Positions 24,568 to 34,267 are shown, counted from the first letter of the stretch. The stretch: 41,697 nucleotides of DNA from Arcobacter sp. (GCA_002685075.1 NYWO01000087.1:1-41697); one strand, 5' to 3'. Notes: a model not told the origin generated them from the sequence alone. Numbers and translations are program-made.

Positions 24568-25980
24568 ATGACACTAAGTAATAATATGAAAATGGCACTA
24601 CCAATTATAATTGCAATTGTAGTTGCTATTTTACCAACACCTGAAGGGTTAAGTGTAAATGCTCACTATTTCTTTGCAGTATTTTTAGGAGTAATTGTAG
24701 GCTTAATTTTAGAACCAATTCCCGCAGCTTTAATAGGTTTAACAGGAGTCTCATTTGCTGCTGTATTTGGTCTTGTAGGTGAAACTGCAAAAGCTAGTCG
24801 TTCTTGGGCTTTAAGTGGTTTTTCAAATGGTGTAATTTGGTTAATCTTTGCAGCATTTATGTTCGCTCTTGGTTATAGAAAATCAGGCTTAGGAAAAAGA
24901 ATAGCTTTACTTTTAGTAAAATTACTTGGAAAAACTACACTGGGACTTGGATATGCAGTTGCTTTTGCAGATGGAATTTTAGCTCCATTTATGCCTTCAA
25001 ATACTGCAAGAAGTGCAGGGACTATTTTCCCAATTGCTATTAATATTCCACAAATGTTTAACTCTACTCCAGATGAGAACCCGCGAAAAATTGGTTCTTA
25101 TATTTCATGGGTAGCAATTGCAGCAACTTGTGTGACTAGTTCTATGTTCTTAACAGCACTAGCTCCAAATTTATTAGCAGTATCTTTAGTGGAAAAAAGT
25201 ACAGGTATTGCAATTGAATGGGGACAATGGTTTAGTACATTAGCAATTATAATGATTCCACTATTTTTACTTGTACCTTATTTAACTTATATAGTTTACC
25301 CTCCTGAACAAAAAAAATCTCCAGAAGCACCAGCTTGGGCTGCTAAAGAGTTAGTTTCAATGGGACCTATTAGTAAAAAAGAGCTAATAATGTTAGGACT
25401 TGGATTACTTGCACTTGTTATGTGGATATTTGGTAAACAAATTGGAGTAAATGGTACAACAGCAGCACTTGCAGTATTATGTTTACTAGTTTTAACAGAT
25501 GTAATTACATGGGAAGATGTTATTACTAATAAAGCTGCTATAAATGTATTTATCTGGTTTGCTACTTTAGTTGCAATGGCATCAGGTTTAAAACAAGTTG
25601 GTTTCTTAAAATGGGCGGCAGGCTTAATTGCAGGTGGTTTAGTTGGAATGGATCCAGTTTTAATAGTAATACTTTTAGTTGTATTATTTTTTGTGTTCCA
25701 TTATTTCTTTGCAAGTGTTACAGCACATACTGTGGCACTTTTACCACTATTTTTAGGAGTTGCGGCAAATTTATTGCCTGGTGAAATGATTCAACCTTTA
25801 GCTTTACTTCTTGTAGGTTCTTTAGGTCTTATGGGAATTTTAACACCATATGCAACTGGACCATCACCAATTTGGTATGGAGCAGGATATATTTCACAAG
25901 CAACATGGTGGAAATTAGGAGCAATTTTTGGTGCTATTTATCTAGGAGCATTAGTATTCCTTGGATTTGCTATTCTTTAA
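24568..25980 (+). CDS. DASS-family (SLC13) anion transporter
   Basis: Inner-membrane carrier of di/tricarboxylates, related to CitT/TtdT/YbhI and 2-oxoglutarate/malate translocators. The 470-residue protein has about twelve helices and the two family SNT-like hairpins: FMPSNTARSAGTIFPIAINI in the first half and LTPYATGPSPIWYGAGYI in the second. AAGGAG precedes the ATG. The next two genes form a two-component system with an extracytoplasmic sensor, a common arrangement for substrate-induced carboxylate uptake. A terminator follows at 26015-26046. Confidence 0.92.
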   Translation: MTLSNNMKMALPIIIAIVVAILPTPEGLSVNAHYFFAVFLGVIVGLILEPIPAALIGLTGVSFAAVFGLVGETAKASRSWALSGFSNGVIWLIFAAFMFALGYRKSGLGKRIALLLVKLLGKTTLGLGYAVAFADGILAPFMPSNTARSAGTIFPIAINIPQMFNSTPDENPRKIGSYISWVAIAATCVTSSMFLTALAPNLLAVSLVEKSTGIAIEWGQWFSTLAIIMIPLFLLVPYLTYIVYPPEQKKSPEAPAWAAKELVSMGPISKKELIMLGLGLLALVMWIFGKQIGVNGTTAALAVLCLLVLTDVITWEDVITNKAAINVFIWFATLVAMASGLKQVGFLKWAAGLIAGGLVGMDPVLIVILLVVLFFVFHYFFASVTAHTVALLPLFLGVAANLLPGEMIQPLALLLVGSLGLMGILTPYATGPSPIWYGAGYISQATWWKLGAIFGAIYLGALVFLGFAIL

Positions 25981-26014
25981 ACTATTTATACATTTTAGAA
26001 AATATATTCAATAT

Positions 26015-26046
26015 AAAAGGTATCACGTTATTCTTGGTACCTTTTT
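26015..26046 (+). terminator. Intrinsic terminator of the DASS transporter
   Basis: AAAAGGTATCA pairs with TTGGTACCTTTT (one T-G pair) around an eight-base loop, followed by T residues. It separates the transporter from the two-component genes. Confidence 0.75.
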
Positions 26047-26073
26047 TATATCTAATAGTTAGCAATAATCTAC

Positions 26074-26079
26074 TATAAT
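26074..26079 (+). promoter_or_regulatory. -10 box placed for a leaderless histidine kinase transcript
   Basis: TATAAT ends six bases before the ATG at 26086, the same spacing as at 19684-19696, and no Shine-Dalgarno sequence lies between. Transcription would start at the A of the start codon. Confidence 0.55.
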
Positions 26080-26085
26080 TGCTAA

Positions 26086-28254
26086 ATGAAAAAACTACTA
26101 ATTATTTATTTCCTCTTATCAACTTTTCTTTTCGCAAATAGTTCTATTTTAATTATTAGTTCTTATCATAAAGGCTATGAATTTAGTGATAATATAATTT
26201 CAGGATTAGAAAAAGAGTTATATAAACATCAAGATATTGATTTTAATTTGTTATATATGGATGCAAAAAGAATTACATCTGATGAATACTTTAAAAACTT
26301 AAAAAACCTTTATAAGGTTCAACTACAAAGTCGTAATTATGATTTAGTAATAGCAATAGATAGATTTGCATATGATTTTGTTTTACAAAATTATCATGAA
26401 TTCTTTTTAGATGAAGCTGTTTTAGCTGTTGGTATTGAGAATTTTTCATCAATAAAAGCTAAAAAATATGGCGTAGAAAATAAAGTATCTGCATTAATCG
26501 AAAAAAGAGATTTATCCTCAAATGTTAAACTAATAGAAATGATAATTCCTACAGTTAAAAAACTATATGTGCTAAATGACAAAAGTATAAATGCAAAACA
26601 TACAGAACCTTTAATAAAAGAGTTATTTGATGAGTTTGATAATAAATATAAACTAATTTATTTAAGAGAAAATAGTTTAGAAGATTTAGAAGAACGATTT
26701 TCAAAGTATGAAGAGAATAGTGCAATTTTATTTATTCGGTTCTATAAAAATAATGATGGAAAATTAAATAAAAACCAAGCAATACAAAAGTTTATTAATA
26801 ACTCAAAAGTACCAGTATTTATTACAGATTCAATTTTTAATAAAAAAGGTGCAGTTGGTGGGAAAATAGTAGATCTGGAGAAGTTTGGAAATAAAGCAGG
26901 TTTAATGGCTTTAGATATATTGGAAAATAAAAACTATGAAATTAAAAGTTTTGATGATTTAAATTATGTATTTGATGCTAAAAAATTAGATCAGTTTACA
27001 CTTGCTGTAAATCAAGTTCCTTATAAATATGAAATAGTAAATAGAAGACTAACCTTTTATGATAAAAATAGAGGCTTAATAGATTTCGTTTTTACTATAT
27101 CTCCTATACTAGTTCTTTTAATAATTGGATTGTTTCATAATATATATTTGAGAAAAAAAACAGAAAAGATGCTACTTCAAAGAATAGAGTTTGACTCAGT
27201 ACTTTTAAATGCAATAGAAAGCCCAATCTTTTGGCAAAATAAAGATGGAAAGATTATTGACTCAAATAAAAAATTTTGTAATTTTCTTTCTTTACAAAGT
27301 GAAGATATTTATGGCAAGAAGTTAGGTGATTTTAAAAATAATGAAAATGCATTAAAGCTTTTATCTATTTTAGATAAATATAAAGAAAATAAAAAACAAA
27401 ATACTGTTTTTAAATTTCAAACTTCAAAGAATGAAAAGAAAATATATTTTATAAAACAAACTTTGTATTGTGATAGCAAGACTAAAGAGACAGGAACGGT
27501 TACCATTTTCACAGATATTACAAAAGAAAAAGAGTATGAAGTTGAAAGAGAAAAAAATCAAGAGTTTGTTATTCAACAGTCAAAGTTAGCTGAAATAGGG
27601 GAAATATTTTCTTCAATTGCACATCAATGGAAATCACCACTAGTTGAGATTACAACAATAGCACAAGAAAGTTTTTATTCTTCAAATACTAATAAAAATG
27701 AAGATGAATCTTATGTAAAAGATATAATGACACAAGTTGATTATATGAATAAAACAATTAATGATTTTCAAAATTTTATAGTGCCTTCTAATAAAAAGAA
27801 AGTGTTTGATGCAAAAGAATCACTTGATTCAATTTTACAAATCGTAAATCATAATATTAAATATAACTATATAGATGTAAGTATAAAAGTTCTTGAAAAT
27901 ACTAACACAAATATTTATGGATATAGAAATGAGTTTATGCAATCAACTCTAAATATAATTAATAATGCAAAAGATGAACTTTTAAAAAATGATTTAAAAA
28001 ACAGAAAAATAGATATAGAGTTTTATAATAAAGAGAATAAACTTTTTATAACAATCCAAGATAATGCAGGTGGAATTGAAACATCTAAATTAAAAAAGAT
28101 TTTCAAGCCATATTATTCTACAAAAAAAGATGGACATGGAATTGGTTTATATATGGCAAAAATGATTATTGAAGATAAAATGAATGGTAAAATAGAAGTA
28201 GAGAATATAAAAGATGGAGCATGTTTTAAAATGATTTTAGGAAATGTAGAATGA
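26086..28254 (+). CDS. Sensor histidine kinase with ABC-substrate-binding-like periplasmic domain
   Basis: Predicted membrane sensor kinase of 722 residues. In order: signal peptide (1-17), a periplasmic domain with the look of the ABC_sub_bind family (about 19-320, ILIISSYHKGYEFSDNI), one membrane helix (about 332-352), a PAS domain (about 370-480), a short coiled coil, the dimerisation H-box SSIAHQWKSPLVEI with phospho-acceptor His513, and an ATPase domain with N-box IINNAKDEL, DNAGGI and HGIGLYMAK. The response regulator overlaps by four bases. The upstream DASS gene suggests that it senses carboxylates; that is inference. Confidence 0.9.
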   Translation: MKKLLIIYFLLSTFLFANSSILIISSYHKGYEFSDNIISGLEKELYKHQDIDFNLLYMDAKRITSDEYFKNLKNLYKVQLQSRNYDLVIAIDRFAYDFVLQNYHEFFLDEAVLAVGIENFSSIKAKKYGVENKVSALIEKRDLSSNVKLIEMIIPTVKKLYVLNDKSINAKHTEPLIKELFDEFDNKYKLIYLRENSLEDLEERFSKYEENSAILFIRFYKNNDGKLNKNQAIQKFINNSKVPVFITDSIFNKKGAVGGKIVDLEKFGNKAGLMALDILENKNYEIKSFDDLNYVFDAKKLDQFTLAVNQVPYKYEIVNRRLTFYDKNRGLIDFVFTISPILVLLIIGLFHNIYLRKKTEKMLLQRIEFDSVLLNAIESPIFWQNKDGKIIDSNKKFCNFLSLQSEDIYGKKLGDFKNNENALKLLSILDKYKENKKQNTVFKFQTSKNEKKIYFIKQTLYCDSKTKETGTVTIFTDITKEKEYEVEREKNQEFVIQQSKLAEIGEIFSSIAHQWKSPLVEITTIAQESFYSSNTNKNEDESYVKDIMTQVDYMNKTINDFQNFIVPSNKKKVFDAKESLDSILQIVNHNIKYNYIDVSIKVLENTNTNIYGYRNEFMQSTLNIINNAKDELLKNDLKNRKIDIEFYNKENKLFITIQDNAGGIETSKLKKIFKPYYSTKKDGHGIGLYMAKMIIEDKMNGKIEVENIKDGACFKMILGNVE

Positions 28255-28907
28255 AGGTATTAATATTAGAAGATAATGAAAGATTATTAAATGTAATGAA
28301 AATGGCCTTAGAAAAAGAAAGCTATAAAGTTGACACTTTTATCGATGGAGATTTAGCTTTAAATGTTCTTGATAATGGATATAACTGTTTTATTTTAGAT
28401 ATTAATGTTCCTAATATTGATGGTATCTCTTTACTTGAACTATTAAGAATTAATCATAAAGAAACTCCTGTGATTATAATTAGTTCAAATCATGACTTGG
28501 AAAAAATTCAAAAATCTTATGAATTAGGTTGTAGTGATTATATAAAAAAACCTTTTTACATTTTAGAACTAGTTCAAAAAGTAAAAAAACTGTGTGTAAT
28601 ACAAAAAAGATTTTTAAAATTTGATGAGGTTTATGAATTTGATTTTATAAATCATATTTTATATGAAAATAATAAAGAGATTGAATTAACTAAAAAAGAG
28701 ATACTTTTTTTAGAACTTTTTTCAAAAAACTTACATCATGTAGCAACTTATGAAGAGATTGGTGAATATGTATGGGAAGGTGACGATACAAATCTTACAA
28801 ATATAAGAGCTATGATAAAAAGATTAAGAAAGAAAATACCAAATGATGCAATTGTTATAACAAAAGGGATGGGATACTCCTTAAATAAGGATGTAAAACT
28901 GGTATAA
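28251..28907 (+). CDS. OmpR/PhoB-family response regulator
   Basis: The 218-residue protein has a receiver domain (about 1-115) with the acidic pair Glu7/Asp8, phospho-acceptor Asp50 (CFILDINVPN), the Ser in IISS and the lysine in YIKKPF, then a winged-helix DNA-binding domain (about 125-216; LTKKEILFLELF, TNIRAMIKRLRKKI, ITKGMGYSL). Its ATG overlaps the kinase stop as ATGA, so the two are translationally coupled and certainly partners. A candidate target is the 11-bp-spaced direct repeat at 24499-24514. Confidence 0.93.
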   Translation: MKVLILEDNERLLNVMKMALEKESYKVDTFIDGDLALNVLDNGYNCFILDINVPNIDGISLLELLRINHKETPVIIISSNHDLEKIQKSYELGCSDYIKKPFYILELVQKVKKLCVIQKRFLKFDEVYEFDFINHILYENNKEIELTKKEILFLELFSKNLHHVATYEEIGEYVWEGDDTNLTNIRAMIKRLRKKIPNDAIVITKGMGYSLNKDVKLV

Positions 28908-28934
28908 AACCACCTAAATAAGATATATATTATT

Positions 28935-28978
28935 ATAAGATAAAATTTATCTTATAGTTTAAGGTTTGATTAAACTAT
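28935..28978 (+). terminator. Two adjoining hairpins after the response regulator
   Basis: ATAAGATAAA / TTTATCTTAT (28935-28955) is followed at once by ATAGTTTAA / TTAAACTAT with a seven-base loop (28954-28978); they share two bases. There is no T-run, so this is only a weak terminator candidate. The rest of the 149-nt gap is AT-rich and holds the trxB ribosome binding site AAAAGGAA. Confidence 0.4.
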
Positions 28979-29056
28979 AACTTACAAATATTTTAGTATT
29001 ATTAGCTTTTTAATAAATACTATAAATTATAAATAATAGAATAAAAGGAAATTGAT

Positions 29057-29986
29057 ATGTTAGATTTAGCGATTATTGGAGGAGGACCTGCAGGATTAAC
29101 AGCTGGTCTTTATGCAACTAGAGGTGGTTTAAATAATGTTACTATGTTTGAAATGGGTATGCCAGGGGGACAAATTACTGGTTCTTCTGAAATAGAAAAC
29201 TACCCAGGACAAAGTGAAATTGTATCTGGAATGGATTTAATGGAAAATTGGCCAGAACAATGTAAAAGATTTGGTTTAAAACATGAAATGAACCAAATTA
29301 CTACAGTAAAAAAAGATGGTGATATTTTTAAACTTACTACAGTAGATGGTAAAGAGTATGAAGCAAAAACTGTTTTAATGGCAACAGGTTCTGTTCCTAG
29401 ACGTGCTGGTTTTAAGGGTGAAGATGAATTATTTGGTAGAGGTATTTCTACTTGTGCTACTTGTGATGGTTTTTTCTATAAAGGAAAAGAAGTTGCAGTT
29501 GTAGGTGGTGGTGATTCAGCTTTAGAAGAAGCAGTTTATTTATCAAAAATGTGTTCAAAAGTTTATTTAGTACATAGACGTGATACTTATAGAGCCGCGC
29601 CTTCAACAATTGCACATATGAAAGCAGCAGAAAATATTGAAGAAGTTACAAATGTTGATATTGAAGAAGTATTTGGTGATGTTTCTGGGGTATTAGGATT
29701 AAAAGTTAAATCAAAAGTAACTGGTGAAATTAGAGATTTACCAACACCTGGTGTATTTGTATTTGTTGGTAGAAATGTACTAAATGATCCATTAAAACAA
29801 GAAGACGGATCATTTTTATGTGAGACAAATGAAGCTGGAGAAGTTATTGTTGATTTAAGAATGAGAACAAATATACCAGGTTTATATGCAGCTGGTGATA
29901 TTAGAATTGAAGCATCAAAACAAGTTGTTTGTGCAGCAGGTGATGGTGCTACAGCAGCAGTAAATATTATTGAATATATTGGATAA
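29057..29986 (+). CDS. trxB: Thioredoxin reductase
   Basis: FAD/NADPH enzyme that reduces thioredoxin (trxA at 24079). The 309-residue protein has the N-terminal FAD motif [13 protein letters not shown] (about 8-20), the redox-active CATC in [11 protein letters not shown], the NADPH motif [12 protein letters not shown] with the HRR segment, and the C-terminal FAD motif GLYAAGDI. Length is typical. dapB follows after 17 nt with its own AAAGGGAA site; the functional link between the two is not obvious. Confidence 0.95.
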   Translation: MLDLAIIGGGPAGLTAGLYATRGGLNNVTMFEMGMPGGQITGSSEIENYPGQSEIVSGMDLMENWPEQCKRFGLKHEMNQITTVKKDGDIFKLTTVDGKEYEAKTVLMATGSVPRRAGFKGEDELFGRGISTCATCDGFFYKGKEVAVVGGGDSALEEAVYLSKMCSKVYLVHRRDTYRAAPSTIAHMKAAENIEEVTNVDIEEVFGDVSGVLGLKVKSKVTGEIRDLPTPGVFVFVGRNVLNDPLKQEDGSFLCETNEAGEVIVDLRMRTNIPGLYAAGDIRIEASKQVVCAAGDGATAAVNIIEYIG

Positions 29987-30003
29987 AAGGGAAACTATAA
30001 AAT

Positions 30004-30777
30004 ATGATTAAAGTAGGAATTCTAGGAAGTACAGGAAGAGTTGGTTCATTATTAATTGATGATTTAGAACATGACGAGCAAGCAAGAGTTGCTGCTGTTC
30101 ATGTTTTTGATAAATTAACAAAGCAATTACCAGAAGATACAGTTGTTACAAATGATATGAAAGTATTATTTGATTCTTCAGATGTAATTATTGATTTTTC
30201 AGCTCCTGGTGCGACTGAAGCTTTATTAACAGAAGTTGTTGAAAATGGTGCTAGAAAGCCTTTGGTAATTGCTACTACTGGATTTACTAAGCATCAACAA
30301 AATTTATTAATTGAAGCTAGTAAACTAGTTCCTATTCTTTATGCAACTAATATGAGTTTAGGAGTAGCTGTTTTAAATAAATTAGTTGCTCTTGCCTCTG
30401 CTACATTAAGAGATTTTGATATTGAAATTGTTGAACAACATCACAAACATAAAGTAGATTCACCTTCAGGAACTGCTTTAACACTTGCAGAGCATGCAGC
30501 TGATGCTAGAGCATTAGATCTTGATGAAGTTAGAGTTTCAGGACGTGATGGACAAATTGGTGCTAGAACTAAAGATGAGATTGCAGTTATGGCACTAAGA
30601 GGTGGAGACATCGTAGGACGTCATACTGTTGGTTTATATAATGATGGTGAATTTTTAGAATTAAATCATACAGCAACATCAAGAAACACTTTTTCAAAAG
30701 GTGCTATAAAAGTTGCTAAATGGATTATTGGAAAAGAACCAAAATTATACTCAATCAACGACGCTTTAGGTCTATAA
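30004..30777 (+). CDS. dapB: 4-Hydroxy-tetrahydrodipicolinate reductase
   Basis: NAD(P)H reductase in the diaminopimelate/lysine pathway; its pathway product is the substrate chain for lysA at 4660. The 257-residue protein has the Rossmann motif [13 protein letters not shown] (about 5-17), the catalytic [14 protein letters not shown] with the conserved His and Lys, and the C-terminal substrate/tetramer segment [20 protein letters not shown]. Length is close to normal. A terminator separates it from purF. Confidence 0.95.
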   Translation: MIKVGILGSTGRVGSLLIDDLEHDEQARVAAVHVFDKLTKQLPEDTVVTNDMKVLFDSSDVIIDFSAPGATEALLTEVVENGARKPLVIATTGFTKHQQNLLIEASKLVPILYATNMSLGVAVLNKLVALASATLRDFDIEIVEQHHKHKVDSPSGTALTLAEHAADARALDLDEVRVSGRDGQIGARTKDEIAVMALRGGDIVGRHTVGLYNDGEFLELNHTATSRNTFSKGAIKVAKWIIGKEPKLYSINDALGL

Positions 30778-30805
30778 AAATTAAACAATAAAATAAAATA
30801 AAACT

Positions 30806-30846
30806 AAAAGAAAAAAGATATTTTCACTTTCACTTTTTTCTTTTTT
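30806..30846 (+). terminator. A/T stem terminator between dapB and purF
   Basis: AAAAGAAAAAAG (30806-30817) pairs with CTTTTTTCTTTT in 30833-30846, ending in a T-run. The stem has almost only A-T pairs, so its strength is uncertain. Confidence 0.5.
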
Positions 30847-30860
30847 ATAAGGTTAAATAA

Positions 30861-32210
30861 ATGTGCGCAATAGTTGGAATTTATGGTAATGATAATGCTG
30901 CTAGACTAGCTTCTTTAGCTTTGTTTTCAATGCAACACAGAGGTCAAGAAGCAACAGGTATTTCATCATCATGTGATGGAAAGATTCATACGATTAAAAA
31001 CAGAGGTCTAGTTTCAGATGTATTTAGAGAGTCTGCATTAAAAGTACTAAAAGGTAATATGGCTATTGGTCATAACAGATACTCAACAGCTGGTGGAGAT
31101 TCTATTTTAGATGCACAACCAGTTTTTGCTAAATATAAACTTGGTGAAATATCTATTGTTCACAATGGTAACTTAATCAATAAAGACGAGGTAAGAAAAG
31201 ACCTAATTGATAAAGGTGCTATTTTCCAAACAGGAATGGATACTGAAAATTTAATTCATCTAATTGCTAAAAATACAAAAGATAGATTAAGATATAGAAT
31301 TAAAGAAGCTTTAGAGAGAACTGTTGGAGCATATTGTTTTATTGTTCAATCACGTTCAAAACAATTTGTAATTAGAGATAAACATGGTATTAGACCATTA
31401 TCTTTAGGAAAATTAAAATCAGGTGGTTATATAGTAGCTTCTGAAACTTGTGCTTTTGATTTAGTAGATGCTACATTTATAAGAGATGTTAGACCAGGTG
31501 AAATGCTAATTTTTAGTGAAGATTATGATGAGCCAGAGTCAATCCAACTTTTTGAACCTGAATTTAGACCATGTGCATTTGAATATGTATATTTTGCACG
31601 TCCTGATTCTGAAATTGATGGTAAAAATGTATATAAAACTAGAGAAAATATGGGTAGAGCATTAGCAAAAAATGATTCTACATCAGAAGCTAAATATGAT
31701 ATGGTTATACCAGTTCCAGATTCAGGAGTTCCAGCAGCACTTGGATATGCGGCACAAAGTGGAATTCCTTTTGAATATGGAATAATTAGAAATCACTATG
31801 TTGGTAGAACATTTATTGAACCAACACAAGAGATGAGAAACTTAAAAGTACGAATGAAACTTTCACCTATGAAATCTTTAATTGCAGGAAAATCACTACT
31901 TGTTATTGATGATTCAATTGTTCGAGGTACTACATCTAAAAGAATTGTAAAAATGCTTAAAGATGCAGGTGCAAAAGAAGTACATTTTAGAGTTGCCTCT
32001 CCTGAAATTAAATTCCCTTGTTATTATGGTATTGATACACCTAATAAAGAAGAGCTTATTTCTAATAATATGCTAAAAGATGAAGTGAAAGATTATATTG
32101 AGGCTGATTCTTTAGAATACTTATCAGTTGATGATTTAGTAAATGCAATAGGTAATGACAGAAATTATGCACTTGAAAGTTTTGACGGAGATTATTTCGT
32201 AAAGAACTAA
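30861..32210 (+). CDS. purF: Amidophosphoribosyltransferase
   Basis: First committed step of purine synthesis: transfers glutamine amide nitrogen to PRPP. The 449-residue protein begins M-C-A-I-V-G-I-Y-G; removal of Met exposes the catalytic N-terminal Cys of the Ntn glutaminase domain (about 2-230, MQHRGQEATGIS, HNRYST). The phosphoribosyltransferase domain has the PRPP motif LLVIDDSIVRGTTSK. There is almost no propeptide. A TAAGG site precedes the ATG. A hairpin (32228-32255) follows. Confidence 0.95.
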   Translation: MCAIVGIYGNDNAARLASLALFSMQHRGQEATGISSSCDGKIHTIKNRGLVSDVFRESALKVLKGNMAIGHNRYSTAGGDSILDAQPVFAKYKLGEISIVHNGNLINKDEVRKDLIDKGAIFQTGMDTENLIHLIAKNTKDRLRYRIKEALERTVGAYCFIVQSRSKQFVIRDKHGIRPLSLGKLKSGGYIVASETCAFDLVDATFIRDVRPGEMLIFSEDYDEPESIQLFEPEFRPCAFEYVYFARPDSEIDGKNVYKTRENMGRALAKNDSTSEAKYDMVIPVPDSGVPAALGYAAQSGIPFEYGIIRNHYVGRTFIEPTQEMRNLKVRMKLSPMKSLIAGKSLLVIDDSIVRGTTSKRIVKMLKDAGAKEVHFRVASPEIKFPCYYGIDTPNKEELISNNMLKDEVKDYIEADSLEYLSVDDLVNAIGNDRNYALESFDGDYFVKN

Positions 32211-32227
32211 AATGAGTATATACTTAT

Positions 32228-32255
32228 CAATAGATAAAACTTAATTTATCTATTG
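32228..32255 (+). terminator. Hairpin after purF
   Basis: Perfect 11-bp stem CAATAGATAAA / TTTATCTATTG with a six-base loop ACTTAA. The following bases (TTGTAGGAG) lead directly into the ribosome binding site of the next gene, so the stem could end purF transcripts or modulate the next gene's leader. Confidence 0.5.
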
Positions 32256-32270
32256 TTGTAGGAGTAGATA

Positions 32271-33410
32271 ATGAAAGAAGTTTTTGATGGTAATTTATAT
32301 TTATTCTTTACATATAATAAGTTAAATAAAAAAGATATTCAAACAGAAAAGAAAAATGATTTTTCAGAAAAATACTTAACTCTTTTAAATAAACAGTTTG
32401 ATTTAGAAATCACTAATAATATAGGAAAAGAAATCCAAAGAACTTATTTAGATTCCTTGGACTTTTATTATTTAGATGATAATGAATCTTTAGATATAAA
32501 TAAAACTGAAAAAGCACATATATTTATAAGTAGTGATAAGATAACAGGTCTAACAATAGTTACTATTGTTTTTTTTAAAACAAAAATAGAAATATCACAG
32601 ATACTAGATAGACTTTCTCAAAATAATATTAAAATATGTATTGATAATAAAGATATTTCTTTAGAAGAGTACTTAAAAAGTGAATATGATTTAGAATACT
32701 TAGGTAGTAGTAAGGCCTGTATCTCAACAAACAAAGAAATAGATGATAAGTTATATCCAAATTACTTTGCAAATGAAACATTTGATTCTCAAACAATGAA
32801 CGCTTCACTAAAACAAGATAAATATTTCAAAAATACAAACGATAATATTGCACAATACAACAGTAGTGATCTATATGCTGCCAAAAATACAGTAATAAGA
32901 ATCGATAAAAGAGAGAATTATCCAAATAAACTAAAAAGTGATATTATCTTTTTATTTATAATGGAAGTTTTAATGTTTAAAGAGTGTGCTATAAATAGGG
33001 CAAATAATAAGATGCTAAAACAGTTAACTAAAAAAGAAAAAATTGATATAAATGAATTAGATGTTTTATATGATGAGTTTAGTAAAACTGTTGCTTTTTG
33101 GGATATTAGCATTTTCAAATACGTCTCTGCACAGAATCTTGCTAATGAACTAGAAATAAAATTTGAAACAAAAGAAAAATATAATCAATATAAACAGTAT
33201 CAAGATTTTATAAATAATAAAATTAATGTAAAGCAAACGATTGAACTACAACGGGAAAATATGATTTTATTTAGTATTGCGCTTATAGTTTTTATTTTTG
33301 AAGTATATGGTTTTTTAAAAGATTTTTCAACAAAAAGTTATTCTTTATCTATCTCCTTTTTTGTATTAATTACTATAATCTTCCTTAAAAATTGGAAAAG
33401 AAAAACATGA
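32271..33410 (+). CDS. Unknown protein with C-terminal two-helix membrane anchor
   Basis: I do not recognise this 379-residue protein. Residues 1-155 look like a mixed alpha/beta domain (HIFISSDKITGLTIVTIVFF), followed by a low-complexity Asn/Lys-rich part and a long charged helical region (about 225-325). The end holds two hydrophobic helices (about 331-349 and 358-374) and a basic tail. Soluble domain, long helix and two terminal helices recall the layout of CorA-type channels, but no GMN motif is present. It overlaps the next gene as ATGA, so the two are a coupled unit. GTAGGAG precedes the ATG. Confidence 0.75.
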   Translation: MKEVFDGNLYLFFTYNKLNKKDIQTEKKNDFSEKYLTLLNKQFDLEITNNIGKEIQRTYLDSLDFYYLDDNESLDINKTEKAHIFISSDKITGLTIVTIVFFKTKIEISQILDRLSQNNIKICIDNKDISLEEYLKSEYDLEYLGSSKACISTNKEIDDKLYPNYFANETFDSQTMNASLKQDKYFKNTNDNIAQYNSSDLYAAKNTVIRIDKRENYPNKLKSDIIFLFIMEVLMFKECAINRANNKMLKQLTKKEKIDINELDVLYDEFSKTVAFWDISIFKYVSAQNLANELEIKFETKEKYNQYKQYQDFINNKINVKQTIELQRENMILFSIALIVFIFEVYGFLKDFSTKSYSLSISFFVLITIIFLKNWKRKT

Positions 33411-34267
33411 TAAAGGAAGAGGTATTATTAAGTATAATTGAAAATAAGAACTTTCAAAACAATAAAAAACTTTTACTTGAAGTTATAGATAAAATACTTG
33501 ATGAAGATACATCTAACTATAAAATAGATCGACTAGTATTTATTAAAAATAAAATTATAAAAGATGATGAAGTTGTTAGTAAAGAAATTGAAATTGAAAT
33601 TATTTATACATATTTCTTGCTTAATGATTTAAAAATGTTTGAATATTTTTTTAATCATTTAAATACTTTGTATTTAAAAAATATGAATAAAGCTTACTTG
33701 TATACTATCAAAGATTTTGAAAAAAATCATTGGAGCATTTATGATGTTGTACTTGATTCTGTTCGTTTATCTGCTAAGTTAATTGAAAATTATGAAATAG
33801 ATAATGATGAAATTAAACATTGGGTTAATATTAGAAAAAAAAATAAAGAGTTATATTTAGCTTTTGTAATTTCAGGAATAATTGTTGCACATATTGGTGG
33901 CATTGCTATTAATATTTCAGAATATAAATTAATGAAAAAAGGCACTCTAAATGAAGTAGATCTAAAAAATGGAACTTATAATATTAATAATATTAAATAC
34001 ATATATATTCCTACAATTGTTATTGAAAAAGAGTTTAGAAAACCACAATTATTAAAAAAGTTATTATCTTCATTTTTTGAAATTCTACTAAAATATAAGA
34101 ACTTAGAATCAATTATTATTAATGTATATTCTCTTGAGGGTAAAAAGTTATCAGAAAGATTAGGATTTAAATTTGTTACTTCTCATAATGATGGTGGAAA
34201 AGTATATATATTAGATAAATCAAAAATAGATGATTTAAAAGTTTTTAATAAAAAATTATCTAGATAA
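33407..34267 (+). CDS. GNAT-like acetyltransferase domain protein of unknown role
   Basis: The 286-residue protein has an unrecognised N-terminal region (about 1-120) and a C-terminal part resembling a GNAT fold: a beta strand YLAFVISGIIVAHIGGIAI, the strand-helix segment IYIPTIVIEKEFRKPQLLKKLLSSFFEILLK (positions about 198-228, in the place of the acetyl-CoA motif but without a clear R-x-x-G-x-G/A) and NVYSLEGKKLSERLGFKFV (about 239-257). The ATG at 33407 overlaps the stop of the upstream gene; an earlier TTG at 33392 is less likely. Substrate unknown; catalysis uncertain given the degenerate acetyl-CoA motif. Confidence 0.72.
   Translation: MIKEEVLLSIIENKNFQNNKKLLLEVIDKILDEDTSNYKIDRLVFIKNKIIKDDEVVSKEIEIEIIYTYFLLNDLKMFEYFFNHLNTLYLKNMNKAYLYTIKDFEKNHWSIYDVVLDSVRLSAKLIENYEIDNDEIKHWVNIRKKNKELYLAFVISGIIVAHIGGIAINISEYKLMKKGTLNEVDLKNGTYNINNIKYIYIPTIVIEKEFRKPQLLKKLLSSFFEILLKYKNLESIIINVYSLEGKKLSERLGFKFVTSHNDGGKVYILDKSKIDDLKVFNKKLSR

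Noticed and set aside
25872-26078. 68-codon plus-strand frame at the end of the DASS gene
   Set aside because: Out-of-frame shadow of the transporter that runs through the terminator; no ribosome binding site.
33392-33406. TTG start for the GNAT-like gene
   Set aside because: The ATG at 33407 forms a four-base ATGA overlap with the upstream stop, a better start than the earlier TTG.
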